A stretch of 64,000 nt of DNA from Streptomyces sp. TRM68367 (GTDB lineage: Bacteria; Actinomycetota; Actinomycetes; Streptomycetales; Streptomycetaceae): positions 204,922 to 268,921 of the forward strand of contig NZ_JACTVI010000003.1 of the NCBI RefSeq assembly GCF_014495685.1, written 5' to 3'. A program made the position numbers and the translations under genes. Shown one piece after another: positions 33,701-41,340 of this stretch. Numbering within the stretch: position 1 is the stretch's first letter; every line of letters begins with the position of its first letter. The notes beneath the pieces are model-generated. The model did no database searches, was not told where the DNA came from, and saw nothing but the letters and a program-made list of their open reading frames with translations.

Positions 33701-34967
33701 GAACGGCGCGCGGGAGATCGACGAGCTGGTGCTGGCCCCGGCGGGCGGCCTGTCCACCCGCGCCACCGAGGTGCACATCAGCTCCCCGGGCGGTGCGGCG
33801 ATCACCGCCGTCGACGAGAACGGCTGGACCCGCTTCGAGCCGATCACCACGGACCGGCTGGACATCACCGTCACCAAGACGGCCCCGATGACCCTGCACA
33901 ACCCGGTCGCCGACGAGGACCTGAACCTGCCGGTCGGCCTGACCGAGGCGTACATCCCGGCGCTCGGCGACGACTACCGCACCGTGCAGCCCGGCGACTC
34001 GCGGCCCTTCTCCCTGCCGTGCGGGCAGGGGCCGGTGGTGTCGCTGGACGGCGAGCTGTACCGGACGAGCGCGCGCGGGACGGTACGGGACCTGGTCGAG
34101 CGCCGCGCGGTCGACGTCACGCTGTGCCAACAGGGCCGCGACAACGCCGAGGTGGAGCTGTCCTCGGGCACGCACCGCCTGGAGGCCGGGGACGCCGGCC
34201 CGCTGGCGCTGACCGACGTGTCGCTGACCCGCGGAACGGTCCCCGAGGCCCCCGCGGCAGGACGCGACCTGCGCATACGGGACTGGCTGGGCGACCGCCG
34301 CGAGGTGAGCGTCGGCTCGGGCGCGGCCTCGTACCTGACGACGTACGAGAACTTCAACGACGGCTGGAAGGCCACGCTGAACGGCCGCGAGCTCACGCCG
34401 GTACGGCTGGACGGCTGGCAGCAGGGCTGGCGGATCCCCGCAGGGGCGGGCGGCGCGGTCAAGCTGTCGTACGAACCGGCGACGACCTACGACGGTGCGC
34501 TGATCGGCAGCGGGGCGGGGATCGCCGTGGTGCTGGGCCTGGCGCTGTGGCGGCGGCGCGCTGACAACCCCGACGAGCCGCAGCCGGTGCCGTCGCCTCC
34601 CGGGTTCTGGCTCGGGACGGTGGCGCTGACGCTGGTCGGCGCGGTGATCGCGGGCTGGTTCGCGCTGCTGGTGCCGGCGCTGGCGTTGCTGACGTGGCGG
34701 CGGCACACGCTGCTGGTGCCGATCGCGTTCCTGGCGCTGACCGGAGCGGGGGTCGCTGCCGCAATCGGGGCCGGCGAGCCGGTCGGGGCGGAGCAGGGGG
34801 CGTTCGGCCCGACGGCCCAACTCCTTGCGCTGACCGGCCTGTTCGCGGGGCTGGTGAGCGTGCGGGAGACGAGGGGGCGGGAGCCGGGGGTTCCGCCGGC
34901 CGCAGCCCCGGAGGCGCCGACGCAGCAACTGCCCAGGAGAAACCGAACGGGGGGTGAACCCGTATGA
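30741..34967 (+). CDS. AftD-like alpha-(1->3)-arabinofuranosyltransferase family protein (DUF3367, GT-C fold)
   Basis: A 1408-residue membrane enzyme, similar in length to mycobacterial AftD. After a Pro-rich lead, the first transmembrane helix (LLGFWAVAFVLFLAVQPG) is followed by the family motif FDTKLGVTVDPGQFLADLGQ and GGIQDQYVGYLWPMLPFYWL, equivalent to the DTKxDL catalytic loop of DUF3367 GT-C enzymes. About ten further hydrophobic segments run to residue about 470. The large extracytoplasmic part contains an F5/8-type discoidin-like module (ASSYGNWLFHLPQFDPVNAF; DTAWAEGSEG) and a second one around DGDLTTAWIAGDRPTVHLRW. Two or three transmembrane helices close the protein. Such enzymes use decaprenyl-phospho-arabinose in mycobacteria; streptomycetes lack arabinogalactan, so the product here is unknown. 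Both ends overlap neighbours by 4 bp. Confidence 0.88.
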   Translation: MTAPPTASVQAPPPAAVPSPAPASGPAEGPRSLRWLLGFWAVAFVLFLAVQPGRQTFDTKLGVTVDPGQFLADLGQLWHDRGSFGGIQDQYVGYLWPMLPFYWLGDLVQLPVWLTERLWLSLVVSVAFWGALRLAERLRIGSSGSRLLAAVAYALWPVFTTVVGSTSAAALPGAFVPWVLLPLTNERYAARVAALRSALLVTFMGGVNAASTLASLLPVGLYLLSRPPGPRQRKLIAWWAPAVIVVTAWWWIPLLLLGIHGENFLPYIETARTTTDTMSATEALRGAGNWVGYLHFGQAWLPAGWTVASSVVVIVCSALAAGLGLAGLARRDMPERRWLVLTLLVAALVLLAGYGGAFGAPFHETVQGWLDGWLSPFRNIYKFQTGLALALVLGIAHLVGVAAEPRGARAVRGRSLAPLFAAILILPGLLWPYLNGSILSSGSFQQIPKYWSATADWLEKYSPDSRALVVPATAHGIYTWGSPIDQPLDVVAESRWAQRDYVPFGTAGNRRAMDAVEQALTSGAEVPGLADYLSRAGLYYVVVRGDLDPDQIGQVPTTTVKRTLEQSGYERVTGLGPVLTGGRIAPDTPLQVEGLYPRQRAVEIYKPQSDDIPRPGQAGLAPLADTAVVSGGPEALLPLASELRGRPTVLTGDNHPGVGSPPLQVVGDGMRRADTRFGLVNANTSYTYTRDGRNAPDSQQDPGEKPRQILPTEGLSHQTVSELRGARSVTASSYGNWLFHLPQFDPVNAFDGNPDTAWAEGSEGVPGSADGQWLRIGFTGSYDMPSSFKVTPLPQESVRAAATRVRVETERGSVTSFLRPNGQTQTIRAPEGATAWMRLTITDSVSRRAGLAGAGFSEIGLPNVQVTRLLRLPTDADDSDAAASLISLHRTPDPTGLSSTGTEAGLHRRFSTPTAGTYDMRASAVPVGGAELDRLLYQVAPEQQNRITATADSTATLGAGLSARNLTDGDLTTAWIAGDRPTVHLRWNGAREIDELVLAPAGGLSTRATEVHISSPGGAAITAVDENGWTRFEPITTDRLDITVTKTAPMTLHNPVADEDLNLPVGLTEAYIPALGDDYRTVQPGDSRPFSLPCGQGPVVSLDGELYRTSARGTVRDLVERRAVDVTLCQQGRDNAEVELSSGTHRLEAGDAGPLALTDVSLTRGTVPEAPAAGRDLRIRDWLGDRREVSVGSGAASYLTTYENFNDGWKATLNGRELTPVRLDGWQQGWRIPAGAGGAVKLSYEPATTYDGALIGSGAGIAVVLGLALWRRRADNPDEPQPVPSPPGFWLGTVALTLVGAVIAGWFALLVPALALLTWRRHTLLVPIAFLALTGAGVAAAIGAGEPVGAEQGAFGPTAQLLALTGLFAGLVSVRETRGREPGVPPAAAPEAPTQQLPRRNRTGGEPV

Positions 34968-36529
34968 CCGCGCCGACCACACCCGAACGCGTGCCGTTCC
35001 CGGTCGTGGACGAGGTGGCCCGGCACTGCCTCCAGGAGGAGGAACCGGAGACGGTCCACATCGAGGTCCACCTGCCGGGCCGCCTCGACCCGACCCGGCT
35101 GCGCAAGGCCTTCACACAGGCCCTGCAACGCCATCCCCGCATCCTGATGCGAGAGGCGGCGGGCCCGTGGTATCGCCGCCGCTACGAGTGGGAACTGACC
35201 GAGACCCCGGACGTGGAGGTGGTGACCTTCCTCCCGGCGGGCTCCCACGCCCTGCAAGACGCCCGCACCCGCGCACTGACGAAGGCACCCCCTCTGTCCA
35301 TGTCACCCCCGATCAGGCTGGAGGTGGTGGAGGACGCGGGCCCGGCGGAGGGCAGCGAGGCAATGGATGCGGTCGGCGAAGCGACCGCAGAGGCAACAGG
35401 GCCCGAACCCGACACAGCTACGAGCAGCCACGCCGCTGGGGCACACATAGCTGCGGGCAGTCGTGCCGCTGGGGCGGCACGGGTGGGCGATGGGGGTGCC
35501 CCCGCGCGAGCTCGTTCGAGCGTGGGGGAGGCACCCTGCCAGCGCGGGCAAGCGCACCCACCCCCGGCCCACGGCAACCCCGCCCACAGCAAAGGCACCG
35601 TCCTCTGCGTCACCATCAACCACACCGCCCTGGACGGCCCGGCCTGCCTCCGCGTCCTCGCTACAGCAGCAGAGCTGTACGGAGGCCGGGACAACTCCCC
35701 CGCAGCACCCCCCGTACGTTTTCCGCGAACTCCGCAAGAGCCAGCGGACGTCCCCTCCAACTGGTCCCGCCCCGCGCGGGTAGCCCCCGGCACCCCCGAA
35801 CCCTCCCCCGGCAACAGCATGCTCGTCACCGAGCTCCCCCTCCCCCACCGCCCCAAGGGCTCCCCGTACACGGTCAACGACCAGCTCATGGTCACCACCG
35901 CCCTGACGATCGCCCACTGGAACAGAGAACACGGCGCCCACCCCCGCCCCCTGCGCATAACCATGCCCGTGGACGACCGCCCCCGCGACACCACCATGCC
36001 CATCGGCAACGGCACCCGACTGGTCGAAGTCCCCTTCGCCCCGGACGAGTTGACCAACACCCACATGCCCTCCCTCCTTCGCCGCACCGCGGAGCGCACC
36101 CGCGCACTGAAGTCCCTCCCCCGCCCCCAACTCGGCCACGGCGCCGCCCTCCTCACCGCCCCCTGGGCCCCGGTCGGCTGCCGAGCCGCGCTCACCCGCG
36201 TCCTGCGCAGGGCGGCCGCCCCCTGGACCTCCACCACACTCCTCAGCAACATCGGCCGCATCCCGTACCCGCTGGACTTCGGCGAGGACGCGGGCCGCGC
36301 CCACGCGGTCTGGTTCTCCGCACCCGCCCGCATGCCCCGCGGCCTCACCGTCACCACCGCCTCCACCGCCGGCCGCCTCCACCTGGCCCTGCGCTGGTCC
36401 CGCGCCCTGCTCAGCCACGGCGACGGCGCCCACCTCAGGGATCTCTTCGAGCACTACCTGCACACGACGGAGACGACGCAGACCACCGAACCGGCACAAC
36501 GGACAGAGCCGACGGAGGTGAACCCATGA
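34964..36529 (+). CDS. Condensation/PapA-like acyltransferase with repeat-derived insertion
   Basis: A 521-residue protein of the CoA-dependent acyltransferase/condensation superfamily. The N-terminal part (HIEVHLPGRLDPTRLRKAFT; RHPRILMREAAGPWYRRRYE) and the active-site motif VTINHTALDGPACLRVL are present; His220 and Asp224-Gly225 correspond to the catalytic HxxxDG. Later motifs include NDQLMVTTALTIAHWN and the DFG-like PLDFGEDAGRAHAVWFSAP. Residues about 147-205 (Ala/Gly/Arg-rich) are the translation of a dispersed palindromic repeat, making this protein longer than usual. No signal peptide or membrane span. It probably acylates the glycan or lipid made by the operon; substrate unknown. Confidence 0.82.
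   Translation: MTAPTTPERVPFPVVDEVARHCLQEEEPETVHIEVHLPGRLDPTRLRKAFTQALQRHPRILMREAAGPWYRRRYEWELTETPDVEVVTFLPAGSHALQDARTRALTKAPPLSMSPPIRLEVVEDAGPAEGSEAMDAVGEATAEATGPEPDTATSSHAAGAHIAAGSRAAGAARVGDGGAPARARSSVGEAPCQRGQAHPPPAHGNPAHSKGTVLCVTINHTALDGPACLRVLATAAELYGGRDNSPAAPPVRFPRTPQEPADVPSNWSRPARVAPGTPEPSPGNSMLVTELPLPHRPKGSPYTVNDQLMVTTALTIAHWNREHGAHPRPLRITMPVDDRPRDTTMPIGNGTRLVEVPFAPDELTNTHMPSLLRRTAERTRALKSLPRPQLGHGAALLTAPWAPVGCRAALTRVLRRAAAPWTSTTLLSNIGRIPYPLDFGEDAGRAHAVWFSAPARMPRGLTVTTASTAGRLHLALRWSRALLSHGDGAHLRDLFEHYLHTTETTQTTEPAQRTEPTEVNP
35463..35536. repeat. Dispersed palindromic repeat inside the acyltransferase gene
   Basis: Two hairpins lie close together: GTGCCGC-TGGG-GCGGCAC (35463-35480), and GGGTGCC (35494-35500) pairing with GGCACCC (35530-35536) around CCCGCGCGAGCTCGTTCGAG. 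The combination is typical of Streptomyces intergenic repeats, yet it is in frame within a coding sequence. Confidence 0.75.
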
Positions 36530-37278
36530 CGACCACCGCACCCTCACCCCCCAAGGACCTCCGCGACTTCTACGAGAACCCCTCCGTCCCCGTCGCCTCC
36601 GGCACCCCCCGCAGCCTCCGCCAGGCCCGTATGCTCGCCGAAGCCCTGGAACCGGCAGGCGAAGGACAAGCTGCCGGAACCCCCCGCACGATCCTCGACA
36701 TCGGGTGCGGCGACGGCACCGCAGCAGCCACCGCGGCCCCCCTCCTGCGCGGCCACCGCCTCATCGGCGTCGACTGGTCCCAGGACGCCCTCAAACGCGC
36801 CCGCGCCCACGTCCCCCACGCGGTCCGCGGTGAACTCACCGGCGGCGGCCTCCCCTTCCGCGCCGGCTCCGCCGACGCCGTACTGTTCAGTGAGGTCGTC
36901 GAGCACCTCGTCGACCCGGACTCCGCTCTCGACGAGATCCGCCGGGTCCTGCGCCCCGGGGGCCATCTGATGCTGTCCACCCCGAACCTGGCCGCCTGGT
37001 ACAACCGGGCGCTCCTGCTGGCCGGAGTACAGCCCGTGTTCTCCGAGGTGAGCCTGCGCGCGATCCACGGCCGTCCGGGCACGGAGGTCGTCGGTCACCT
37101 GCGGCTCTACACCGCCCGCGCGCTGCGGGAGTTCGTCACCGCGTCCGGCTTCGACGTTGTACGCGTCGCCGGTGCCCCCTTCCACGGCGTACCGCGCCCG
37201 CTGCGCCCGCTGGACCGGCTGGCCTGTGCCCGGCCGGCGCTCGCGTCGATCCTGCTGCTGCACGCACGAAAGACGTAG
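36526..37278 (+). CDS. Class I SAM-dependent methyltransferase (operon gene 5)
   Basis: A 250-residue soluble methyltransferase. ATG 36526 has GGAGG 7 bp upstream and overlaps the acyltransferase stop (ATGA). Motif I is ILDIGCGDGTAAATAAPLLRG, then IGVDWSQDALKRARAHVP, LPFRAGSADAVLFSEVVEHL and DEIRRVLRPGGHLMLSTPNL. The C-terminal half (GRPGTEVVGHLRLYTARALRE; SGFDVVRVAGAPFHGVP) resembles sugar and lipid methyltransferases of polysaccharide clusters. It is the second of three methyltransferases in the operon. Confidence 0.86.
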   Translation: MTTTAPSPPKDLRDFYENPSVPVASGTPRSLRQARMLAEALEPAGEGQAAGTPRTILDIGCGDGTAAATAAPLLRGHRLIGVDWSQDALKRARAHVPHAVRGELTGGGLPFRAGSADAVLFSEVVEHLVDPDSALDEIRRVLRPGGHLMLSTPNLAAWYNRALLLAGVQPVFSEVSLRAIHGRPGTEVVGHLRLYTARALREFVTASGFDVVRVAGAPFHGVPRPLRPLDRLACARPALASILLLHARKT

Positions 37279-37290
37279 GGGGCGTCGCTC

Positions 37291-38205
37291 ATGTGGTGGG
37301 GAGTGGCCGCGGCCCTGTTGGCGAACACCCTGTACAGCCTCGGTTTCGTCCTGGAGAAACGGGCGCTCACCTCCCTGCCCGAGGTGTCGATCCGCCGGCC
37401 CGCCCGGCTGCTGCGGCTGGTGCTCGGCAGCCCCCTGTGGATCGGGGGCTCGCTCGCGCTCGCCGCGGGTTTCGCCGCCCAGCTCGTCGTCTACCGCACG
37501 CTGCCGATCGCCGCCGCACAGGGCATCTTCGTCTCCGGCCTGGTACTGCTGGTGCTGCTGTCGAGCCGGCTGCTGGGCGAGGAGACCTCCGGCCGCGAGC
37601 GGTACGCGCTGGCCGCGATCCTCGCCGCGCTGCTGATGGTCGTGCTGTCCCTGCGGGAAGGCCCTGACGGCGGGGAGACCGTCAGCCAGGCGGCCCCGTA
37701 CCCGCTGATCCTGCTGGTGTGCGTGCCCTCGCTGGCGGCCGGGGTCTGGCTGTACAACTCCGCCGAGCACCGCGCCCGCCGCAGGCACCGGATGCCGACG
37801 ACCGGAGTCGAGTACGGCGTGGCCGTGGGCCTGCTCTACGGCGTCAGCTCCCTCGCCATCAAGGGTGTGTCGAGCTACCTGACGACCAGCGGGATCGGCG
37901 GCGCCCTGCTGGACCTGTTTCGCTCCCCGTACCCGTATCTGCTGCTCTTCACCGGCGCGTTCGGCCTGGTGATGTCGCAGGCGGCGCTGCAACGCTGCCG
38001 GGCCTCGCTGATCGTGCCCGTGTGCACGACCGTGACCAGCCTGTACACCGCGGTGCTCGGCACGCTGTCGTTCGGCGAGGCGCTGCCCGAGGAGCCGCTG
38101 CGGCTTGCGCTGCGCGTGGCGGGCACGGCGCTCGCGGTCGCCGTACTGCTGTCGATGCCGAAGCACGACACCGCGCTCAACCCTCCATCGGCGCCAAGGA
38201 GTTGA
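37291..38205 (+). CDS. DMT-superfamily (EamA-like) membrane transporter
   Basis: A 304-residue polytopic protein starting MWWGVAAALLANTLYSLGFV with nine or ten hydrophobic segments arranged as two homologous halves (for example SLALAAGFAAQLVVYRTLPIA and AGTALAVAVLLSMPKH). The pattern LPIAAAQGIFVSGLVLLVLLSS plus LLGEE is typical of drug/metabolite exporters and related lipid-linked-sugar flippase candidates. It is 12 bp after a methyltransferase gene and 7 bp before the Trm112-like gene, so it may move a glycan precursor across the membrane; substrate is inferred only from context. Confidence 0.85.
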   Translation: MWWGVAAALLANTLYSLGFVLEKRALTSLPEVSIRRPARLLRLVLGSPLWIGGSLALAAGFAAQLVVYRTLPIAAAQGIFVSGLVLLVLLSSRLLGEETSGRERYALAAILAALLMVVLSLREGPDGGETVSQAAPYPLILLVCVPSLAAGVWLYNSAEHRARRRHRMPTTGVEYGVAVGLLYGVSSLAIKGVSSYLTTSGIGGALLDLFRSPYPYLLLFTGAFGLVMSQAALQRCRASLIVPVCTTVTSLYTAVLGTLSFGEALPEEPLRLALRVAGTALAVAVLLSMPKHDTALNPPSAPRS

Positions 38206-38212
38206 CACCACC

Positions 38213-38434
38213 ATGAACCCCGACGACCCGCTGCTGAAGATCCTGGCGTGCCCGCTCGACAAGGGCCCGCTGCACCTGCTCGCCCCTCAGGGGCAGCGGG
38301 ACGTGGCCCTCTACAACCCGCGCCTGCACCGCCGCTACCCGATCGTCGACGGCATTCCCCAGCTGCTGCCGTCCTCCGGGGAGCAGGTCTCGGACGCCGA
38401 ACACGAGGAACTGCTCAAGAGGTTGACCCCATGA
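38213..38434 (+). CDS. Trm112/UPF0434-like small protein
   Basis: A 73-residue protein (MNPDDPLLKILACPLDKGPL ... LHRRYPIVDGIPQLLPSSGE). The fold signature LLxILACPxxKGPL and the YPIVDGIPxLLP strand match Trm112-like proteins, which act as partners that stabilise methyltransferases. Only one of the usual zinc-binding cysteines is kept, so it probably binds no zinc. Lying directly before, and overlapping by 4 bp, the FkbM methyltransferase gene, it may be an activator of one of the operon's three methyltransferases. Confidence 0.82.
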   Translation: MNPDDPLLKILACPLDKGPLHLLAPQGQRDVALYNPRLHRRYPIVDGIPQLLPSSGEQVSDAEHEELLKRLTP

Positions 38435-39252
38435 CGCTGGCCGCCCGCCTGGCCCCCTTCCTGCCCGCCCGCCTGGTGGCCGCCGCGGCCAGAGCGGTCT
38501 ACCCGCGCTTCGAGCCCGAGCTGGCCCGGCTCGCCGACCTGTGTCCGTTCGGCTCCGGCACGGCGGTGGACGTCGGCGGCTGGTACGGCCCCTGGACGCA
38601 CCGCCTGGCCGGGCGCGCCCGCGAGGTGGTGACGGTCGAGCCGGTGCCGCATCTGGCGCGGCTGCTGTCGGACGCGGCTCCGCCGAACGTGCGGGTAGTC
38701 CGCGCAGCGGCGTCGGACCGGCCCGGCACCGCCCGGCTGTGGCTGCCCGCGGACGACACCGGCGCGCGGGGCGTGTCGTCCCTCGTACGCCGGGACATCC
38801 ACGGCCGCGCACTCGACGTGCCGTGCGTGACGCTGGACGAGCTGGGCCTGAAGGACGTCGGCTTCATCAAGATCGACGTGGACGGCAACGAGCCGGCGGT
38901 GCTGCGCGGGGCGACGGTCCTGCTGGCCCGCGACCGGCCGGCCCTGTTCGTCGAGCTGGAGTCCCGCATCCAGCCGATCGCGCCGGTGGTGACGTATCTG
39001 GCGGTGCTGGGCTACGACGGCTGGGTGCTGCCCGGCGACACCTGGGTGCCGCTGGCCTCCTTCCCGCTCAGCGACCACCAGGCCGAGGCCGCCCACGTCG
39101 TCACGCAGGGCCTGCTGCGCCGCGTCCTGCCGCTGCGCCGCCGCCCCCGGTACATCAACTCGGTCCTCTTCCTGCCCGACGGCCGCCGACCGGGCCGGAG
39201 CCTGGTGCGCGACGATGGGACCCATGCCGTCCCCCGCGAAACGCCCCGCTAA
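38431..39252 (+). CDS. FkbM-family methyltransferase
   Basis: A 273-residue protein. Motif I (AVDVGGWYGPWTHRLAGRA), VVTVEPVPHLARLLSDAAP and the FkbM signature DVGFIKIDVDGNEPAVLRGA identify this O-methyltransferase family, many members of which methylate sugars in glycolipids or polysaccharides. It closes the tightly packed series beginning at 28700. Its last 29 bases overlap the start of the next gene. Confidence 0.87.
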   Translation: MTLAARLAPFLPARLVAAAARAVYPRFEPELARLADLCPFGSGTAVDVGGWYGPWTHRLAGRAREVVTVEPVPHLARLLSDAAPPNVRVVRAAASDRPGTARLWLPADDTGARGVSSLVRRDIHGRALDVPCVTLDELGLKDVGFIKIDVDGNEPAVLRGATVLLARDRPALFVELESRIQPIAPVVTYLAVLGYDGWVLPGDTWVPLASFPLSDHQAEAAHVVTQGLLRRVLPLRRRPRYINSVLFLPDGRRPGRSLVRDDGTHAVPRETPR

Positions 39253-39829
39253 CCCCTTCACCCCGCTCGACTTCCAGCTGGTGCTGCTGCGCCGCATGGC
39301 CGACCACAATCAGGACCTGGTGGAGCGGGCCCGGCACACCCTGGGTGCCTCGATCGCGGACATGCGCGAGGCCAACAGGCGCTGGCAGGCGATGGTCCGC
39401 TCCCCGCGATCCCGCTCGGCTCTCTCGCGGTACCGCTCGATCCTGGGCGAGCCCGAGTCGGTATGGTCCCGCCGCATCGGCGACCTGGACTGCGAGGCCC
39501 GCTACTGGCCCCTCCCCCTCTGGCCCGACCTGCGCTTCGAGGTCCTGCTCGCCCCGAACGGCCAGGTCTGGAACGAGTGGCTGGTCCGCGCGCCCGGCAC
39601 CGAACCCCCGCCCCTGCGCACCCTCGACGACCTCACCCCCTGGTCCTGCACGGTCGACGAAGCGGCCCGCGCCTTCGCCCCGGCACGTCCGTCGGAGGGC
39701 ACGGCACCGACCCGCTTCGGCCTGACATTCACGGCCCCCGACGCACAGGGCGTGCCCCACCGGGTCGTCGCCGAGTTCACGTGGGGACTGTTGCAGCGGA
39801 CGGCGGTCAGCGCCGGGCAGCAGCCGTGA
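39224..39829 (+). CDS. Conserved hypothetical protein of unknown function
   Basis: A 201-residue soluble protein (MPSPAKRPANPFTPLDFQLV ...). An upstream ATG at 39215 is also possible. It is rich in Trp and Arg in the centre (EANRRWQAMVRSPRSRSAL; RIGDLDCEARYWPLPLWPDL; PNGQVWNEWLVRAPG) and has no membrane segment or recognisable catalytic motif. It overlaps the FkbM gene by 29 bp and so belongs to the end of that operon, but a role in glycan synthesis is not shown. Confidence 0.7.
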   Translation: MPSPAKRPANPFTPLDFQLVLLRRMADHNQDLVERARHTLGASIADMREANRRWQAMVRSPRSRSALSRYRSILGEPESVWSRRIGDLDCEARYWPLPLWPDLRFEVLLAPNGQVWNEWLVRAPGTEPPPLRTLDDLTPWSCTVDEAARAFAPARPSEGTAPTRFGLTFTAPDAQGVPHRVVAEFTWGLLQRTAVSAGQQP

Positions 39830-39901
39830 GGATCCCGTCCACCACGCTCAAGATGAACGCCCGGCAGGTCAACGGCGTCGCGGGCAACCGCCGCACCCGA
39901 A

Positions 39902-39932
39902 TTGACCTTCACCTCTGGTGAAGCCCCAGCAT
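39902..39932 (+). promoter_or_regulatory. MerR-type overspaced promoter with dyad in the spacer
   Basis: TTGACC (39902-39907) and CAGCAT (39927-39932) are 19 bp apart, and the spacer holds the inverted repeat CTTCACC-TCT-GGTGAAG (39907-39923). A 19-bp spacer with a central dyad is the classic architecture recognised by MerR-family activators; the adjacent gene (39967) encodes one, so autoregulation is likely. Confidence 0.65.
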
Positions 39933-39966
39933 CGAGAGCGGAACGAACGGGAGGCAGGACAAGCCC

Positions 39967-41034
39967 ATGGACATGCTGACGATCGGCGCCTTCGCGAAGG
40001 CGTGCCGCCTGTCACCGAAGGCGCTGCGGCTGTACGACGAGCTGGACCTGCTGCGCCCGGCCCGGGTGGACCCGGACACCGGCTACCGCTACTACGCCCC
40101 CGCCCAGCTGGAGCAGGCCCGCCTGGTGGCATGGCTGCGCCGCCTGGGCATGCCGCTGGCCGGTATCCGCACGGTGTGCACCCTGGACCCGGCGGGGGCC
40201 GCCCGCGAGATCCGTGCCTACTGGGCGCGGGCCGAGGCGGAGACGGCCGTACGGCGTGATCTCGCCGCGCTCCTCATCGATCACCTGTCGGCCGAGCCCG
40301 GCCCAAGGAAGGACACCGCCATGCTGGAGCTGCGCTACTTCGCCCACACCGACCAGGGCCGTGTGCGCCCCGCCAACCAGGACACGGCCTACGCGGGCCG
40401 CAGGCTGTTCGCCGTGGCCGACGGCTTCGGACCGGCGGGCGCGCCCGCGAGCAGCGCGGCGGTGGAGGCGCTGCGCTTTCTGGACACCGAGGAGCTGCCC
40501 GCGGGCAACGTCCTGAACCTCCTGGAGGACGCGATCCAGGGCGCGACGGATGCGGTCCGGGACGCGGCGGACGGCACGGGCGAGGCCGGCACGACCCTGA
40601 CGGCCCTGCTGTGGACGGGCTCTCAGCTCGCCCTGGTCCACATCGGGGACTCCCGCGCCTATGTCCTGCGCGACGGCGCCCTGTTCCGGATCACGCACGA
40701 CCACACCATGGTCCAGTCGATGATCGACGAAGGCCGCCTGACCCCGGAGGAGGCGGAGGCCCACCCCCAACGCGCCCTCCTCCTCAAGGCCCTCACGGGC
40801 GACACGTCCACGCCCCCGGACCTCCGCCTCCACGAGCCCCACCCCGGCGACCGCTACCTCCTGTGCTCCGACGGCCTCTCCGGCGTCCTCCGCGAGCCCC
40901 GCATCCGCGAGCTCCTCACCTCCTCCCCGGCCCCGGAGGAGGCGGTCCGCACCCTGATCGACGCGGCCAACGAGGCGGGCGGCCCGGACAACATCAGCTG
41001 CGTGATCGCGGCCGTCCTCCCATCGGCGGCCTGA
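39967..41034 (+). CDS. MerR DNA-binding domain fused to a PP2C-type protein phosphatase
   Basis: A 355-residue fusion. Residues about 1-110 are a MerR helix-turn-helix and dimerisation helix (LTIGAFAKACRLSPKALRLY; DPDTGYRYYAPAQLEQARLV). Residues about 118-350 form a PPM/PP2C Ser/Thr phosphatase with metal ligands and motifs retained: GRVRPANQDTAYAG, LFAVADGFGPAG, LVHIGDSRAYVLRDGALF, ITHDHTMVQSMIDEGRL, YLLCSDGLSGVL and GGPDNISCVIA. No membrane segment, so both activities are cytosolic. It could couple a Ser/Thr-kinase signal to transcription. A MerR-type dyad in its own promoter suggests autoregulation. Confidence 0.9.
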   Translation: MDMLTIGAFAKACRLSPKALRLYDELDLLRPARVDPDTGYRYYAPAQLEQARLVAWLRRLGMPLAGIRTVCTLDPAGAAREIRAYWARAEAETAVRRDLAALLIDHLSAEPGPRKDTAMLELRYFAHTDQGRVRPANQDTAYAGRRLFAVADGFGPAGAPASSAAVEALRFLDTEELPAGNVLNLLEDAIQGATDAVRDAADGTGEAGTTLTALLWTGSQLALVHIGDSRAYVLRDGALFRITHDHTMVQSMIDEGRLTPEEAEAHPQRALLLKALTGDTSTPPDLRLHEPHPGDRYLLCSDGLSGVLREPRIRELLTSSPAPEEAVRTLIDAANEAGGPDNISCVIAAVLPSAA

Positions 41035-41340
41035 CGGACACCGGTCCCCGGGGGCAGGATCACCCCCGCACTGCGCACGATCGAGATCCCGCTCGCCGGG
41101 GACCTGGCCACGCTGGTGGGGACCCGGCGCCGCTGAGCCTGCCCGGGTCAGCGGGTCTCCCCGGCCGTGCGGGGCGGCGCGGAGCCGGTCAGCGGGTCTG
41201 GTCGTGGTACCTCACTTCATACACACGCTCGGTGAACCTCCAGCCGCCAGCCGTCCGGAGTGCGCCGGTAACTGAACTGTCCCCTCCGGTAGTCGAAGCG
41301 CCCCGGCGACCGGCGAAACCACCGATCGCCGGGGCCGTCG
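41035..41340. pseudogene. Gene remnants including a SnoaL-like C-terminal fragment (minus strand, about 41189-41305)
   Basis: On the minus strand, residues FDYRRGQFSYRRTPDGWRLE followed, after a one-base frame change, by FTERVYEVRYHDQTR and a stop resemble the C terminus of SnoaL/NTF2-like proteins (RRTPDGWR then ERVYEVRY). No N-terminal part exists. The rest of the 306-bp gap shows no intact gene. Low certainty. Confidence 0.35.

Noticed and set aside
35463..35536. Reading the repeat-containing acyltransferase gene as two separate genes
   Set aside because: The frame is continuous through the repeat and the HxxxDG motif lies downstream while the conserved N-terminal strands lie upstream, so both halves belong to one domain family.
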